From the NCBI GenBank assembly GCA_030248215.1, contig JASANG010000678.1, forward strand, positions 104,431 through 168,430: a stretch of 64,000 nt of DNA, written 5' to 3'. Made by a program: the position numbers and the translations under genes. This document shows, piece after piece, positions 62,940-64,000 of this stretch (position 1 is the first letter of the stretch; every line of letters begins with the position of its first letter). The DNA comes from Enoplolaimus lenunculus. Its lineage: Eukaryota > Nematoda > Enoplea > Enoplida > Thoracostomopsidae. The notes under the pieces are model-generated. The model worked only from the letters and a program-made list of their open reading frames with translations, was not told the origin of the DNA and did not search any database.

Positions 62940-63640
62940 AATGAAGGCAATGAGACTGCCAGCCGACAACCCCAGACGGATAGCGGCTAAAAACAACGTG
63001 CCTGATCGAGTTGTGCGCGGTAATTCGAGAGGCAGTGCCAAGAAAACCCTTGCAGGGACAGATCTAGTAGCAGCTGTCGTGCACAGTTGAGACGGTCTTT
63101 TGCTACAGCGCTGGACAAGATTATCGAAATGCAACAGGACGCTAAAGTGGCCGTGGGAGGACGTATCAACCTATTTACAGATTCAAGATCAGCAATTCAG
63201 GAGCTTGCCGCTGGACGAACGCACCAACAGCAGGTGACCAGGGACATCTGGAAAAAGCTAGATGTTATCTCCTGTGCGGGAAACAACGAAGTGACATTCC
63301 AATGGATCCCTAGCCACTGCGGAGTCCCTGGCAATGAAGCCGCAGACGCTATTGCTAAAAAAGCAACGTTGTTGGTGCAGATAGAAACCCCGATAGACTT
63401 TTTCGGCTGCGAAGGCCACCATAAAAACATATCAATGATAAATGGAACAACGGCGATGAGGTCCGGAAGGCAAGATCAAAAGTAGCCGGAGCAAAGTACG
63501 CGGAGCGAAAACCCCAGCTGGAACTATCGAAGAGAGAAGAAACGATGCTCAACAGGCTACGATGCGGTGGTTATACACCGGAGCTGGCCCGGTACCGCAA
63601 GTGGATCACAAGAAGGAAACCATAGCATGAAAGCTCACTC
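62940..63640 (+). mobile_element. Decayed LINE fragment: RNase H domain and C-terminal region of a jockey/I/R1-type ORF2
   Basis: The frame around 63087-63400 contains LFTDSRSAIQEL and FQWIPSHCGVPGNEAADAIA, hallmark segments of the RNase H domain of non-LTR retrotransposons: the Asp of TDS, the catalytic-loop His of PSHCG and the Asp of EAAD. Just upstream CRAQL stands where the family has the AEL glutamate, so that catalytic residue is changed to Gln. A second frame from about 63430 to 63600 reads KREETMLNRLRCGGYTPELA, matching the usual segment after RNase H. A frameshift therefore lies between about 63400 and 63430. No reverse transcriptase is seen in the window, so this is a 5'-truncated and degraded copy. 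Clade assignment is inference. Confidence 0.8.
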
Positions 63641-63840
63641 TGAAAAAAACGACACCGGTGAAGACAAATCGCTGGAATACTTGATGAAGAGCTGACCGGC
63701 GTACGATAATGCCCCAGTACGAAATTTCGGAACAGAAGATCCGATGCACTATGCGCCCTCGACGACTGTACATTATTTGCATGATGTCAGATTCCTCCGC
63801 GGGAGATCGGGTGGAACCGTCTGTTTACGACCTGGAGGTC

Positions 63841-63985
63841 GGAACGATTGGAACTCACAACACAACAACACAACTCTCAGCCTGCGGATACCGAGACAGA
63901 CACTCTACCATTAAGCCACGGTAGTCCGCCTGTCCAACTCTTAAGTCGTCGACTATCTGCCGACCGTTTGCTGCGGCGACTTCTT
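63841..63985 (-). repeat. tRNA-like repeat, copy 3
   Basis: On the minus strand the A-box-like TGGCTTAATGG, CTCGGTATCC and GCAGGCTGAGAG match copy 1 at the same spacing. The flank with GTCGACTATCTGCCGACCG also recurs beside copy 1 (62725-62750). GAGTTCCAATCG is a weak B-box candidate. Confidence 0.5.
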
Positions 63986-64000
63986 CACTTGCTTTTTGCA

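Overview
The window is animal nuclear DNA, AT-rich, intron-bearing and packed with dispersed repeats. Four spliced protein genes can be reconstructed and all lie on the minus strand: an EGR-family zinc-finger transcription factor (11348-5919), a DALRD3-like tRNA-modification cofactor (about 42936-39612), a long protein with an N-terminal DUF4476-like domain (57265-50680) and a CIB2-type calcium- and integrin-binding protein (62336-59196). Every assigned intron has GT-AG ends and compatible phases. Acceptors are mostly short TTTCAG/TTTTAG types. With the many degenerate TTAGGC hexamers (the nematode telomere unit) inside small repeats, this hints at a nematode or another small invertebrate; that is an inference and the phylum is not proven.

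Layout: 1-5.6 kb is non-coding with small transposon-like repeats. 5.6-11.4 kb is the EGR gene with several near-pure CAA/CAG tracts. 11.4-39.6 kb has no recognisable host gene; it holds copies of at least six short repeat families, a broken OTU-protease-like remnant and two unidentified open stretches near 34.3-35.1 kb. 39.6-42.9 kb is the DALRD3-like gene. 43-50.6 kb is repeat-rich, with a hAT-type miniature element and a composite satellite-bearing element. 50.7-62.3 kb is gene-dense. 62.5-64 kb holds tRNA-like repeats and a decayed LINE RNase H region.

The genes share no obvious pathway: immediate-early-type transcription (EGR), tRNA methylation (DALRD3), calcium signalling (CIB) and an uncharacterised protein. 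The strongest points are a polyglutamine frame in EGR that continues past two adjacent TAG codons, a DUF4476 domain joined to a roughly 930-residue low-complexity tail with an alternative stop overlapping a splice donor, and miniature hAT elements with clear 8-bp target duplications.
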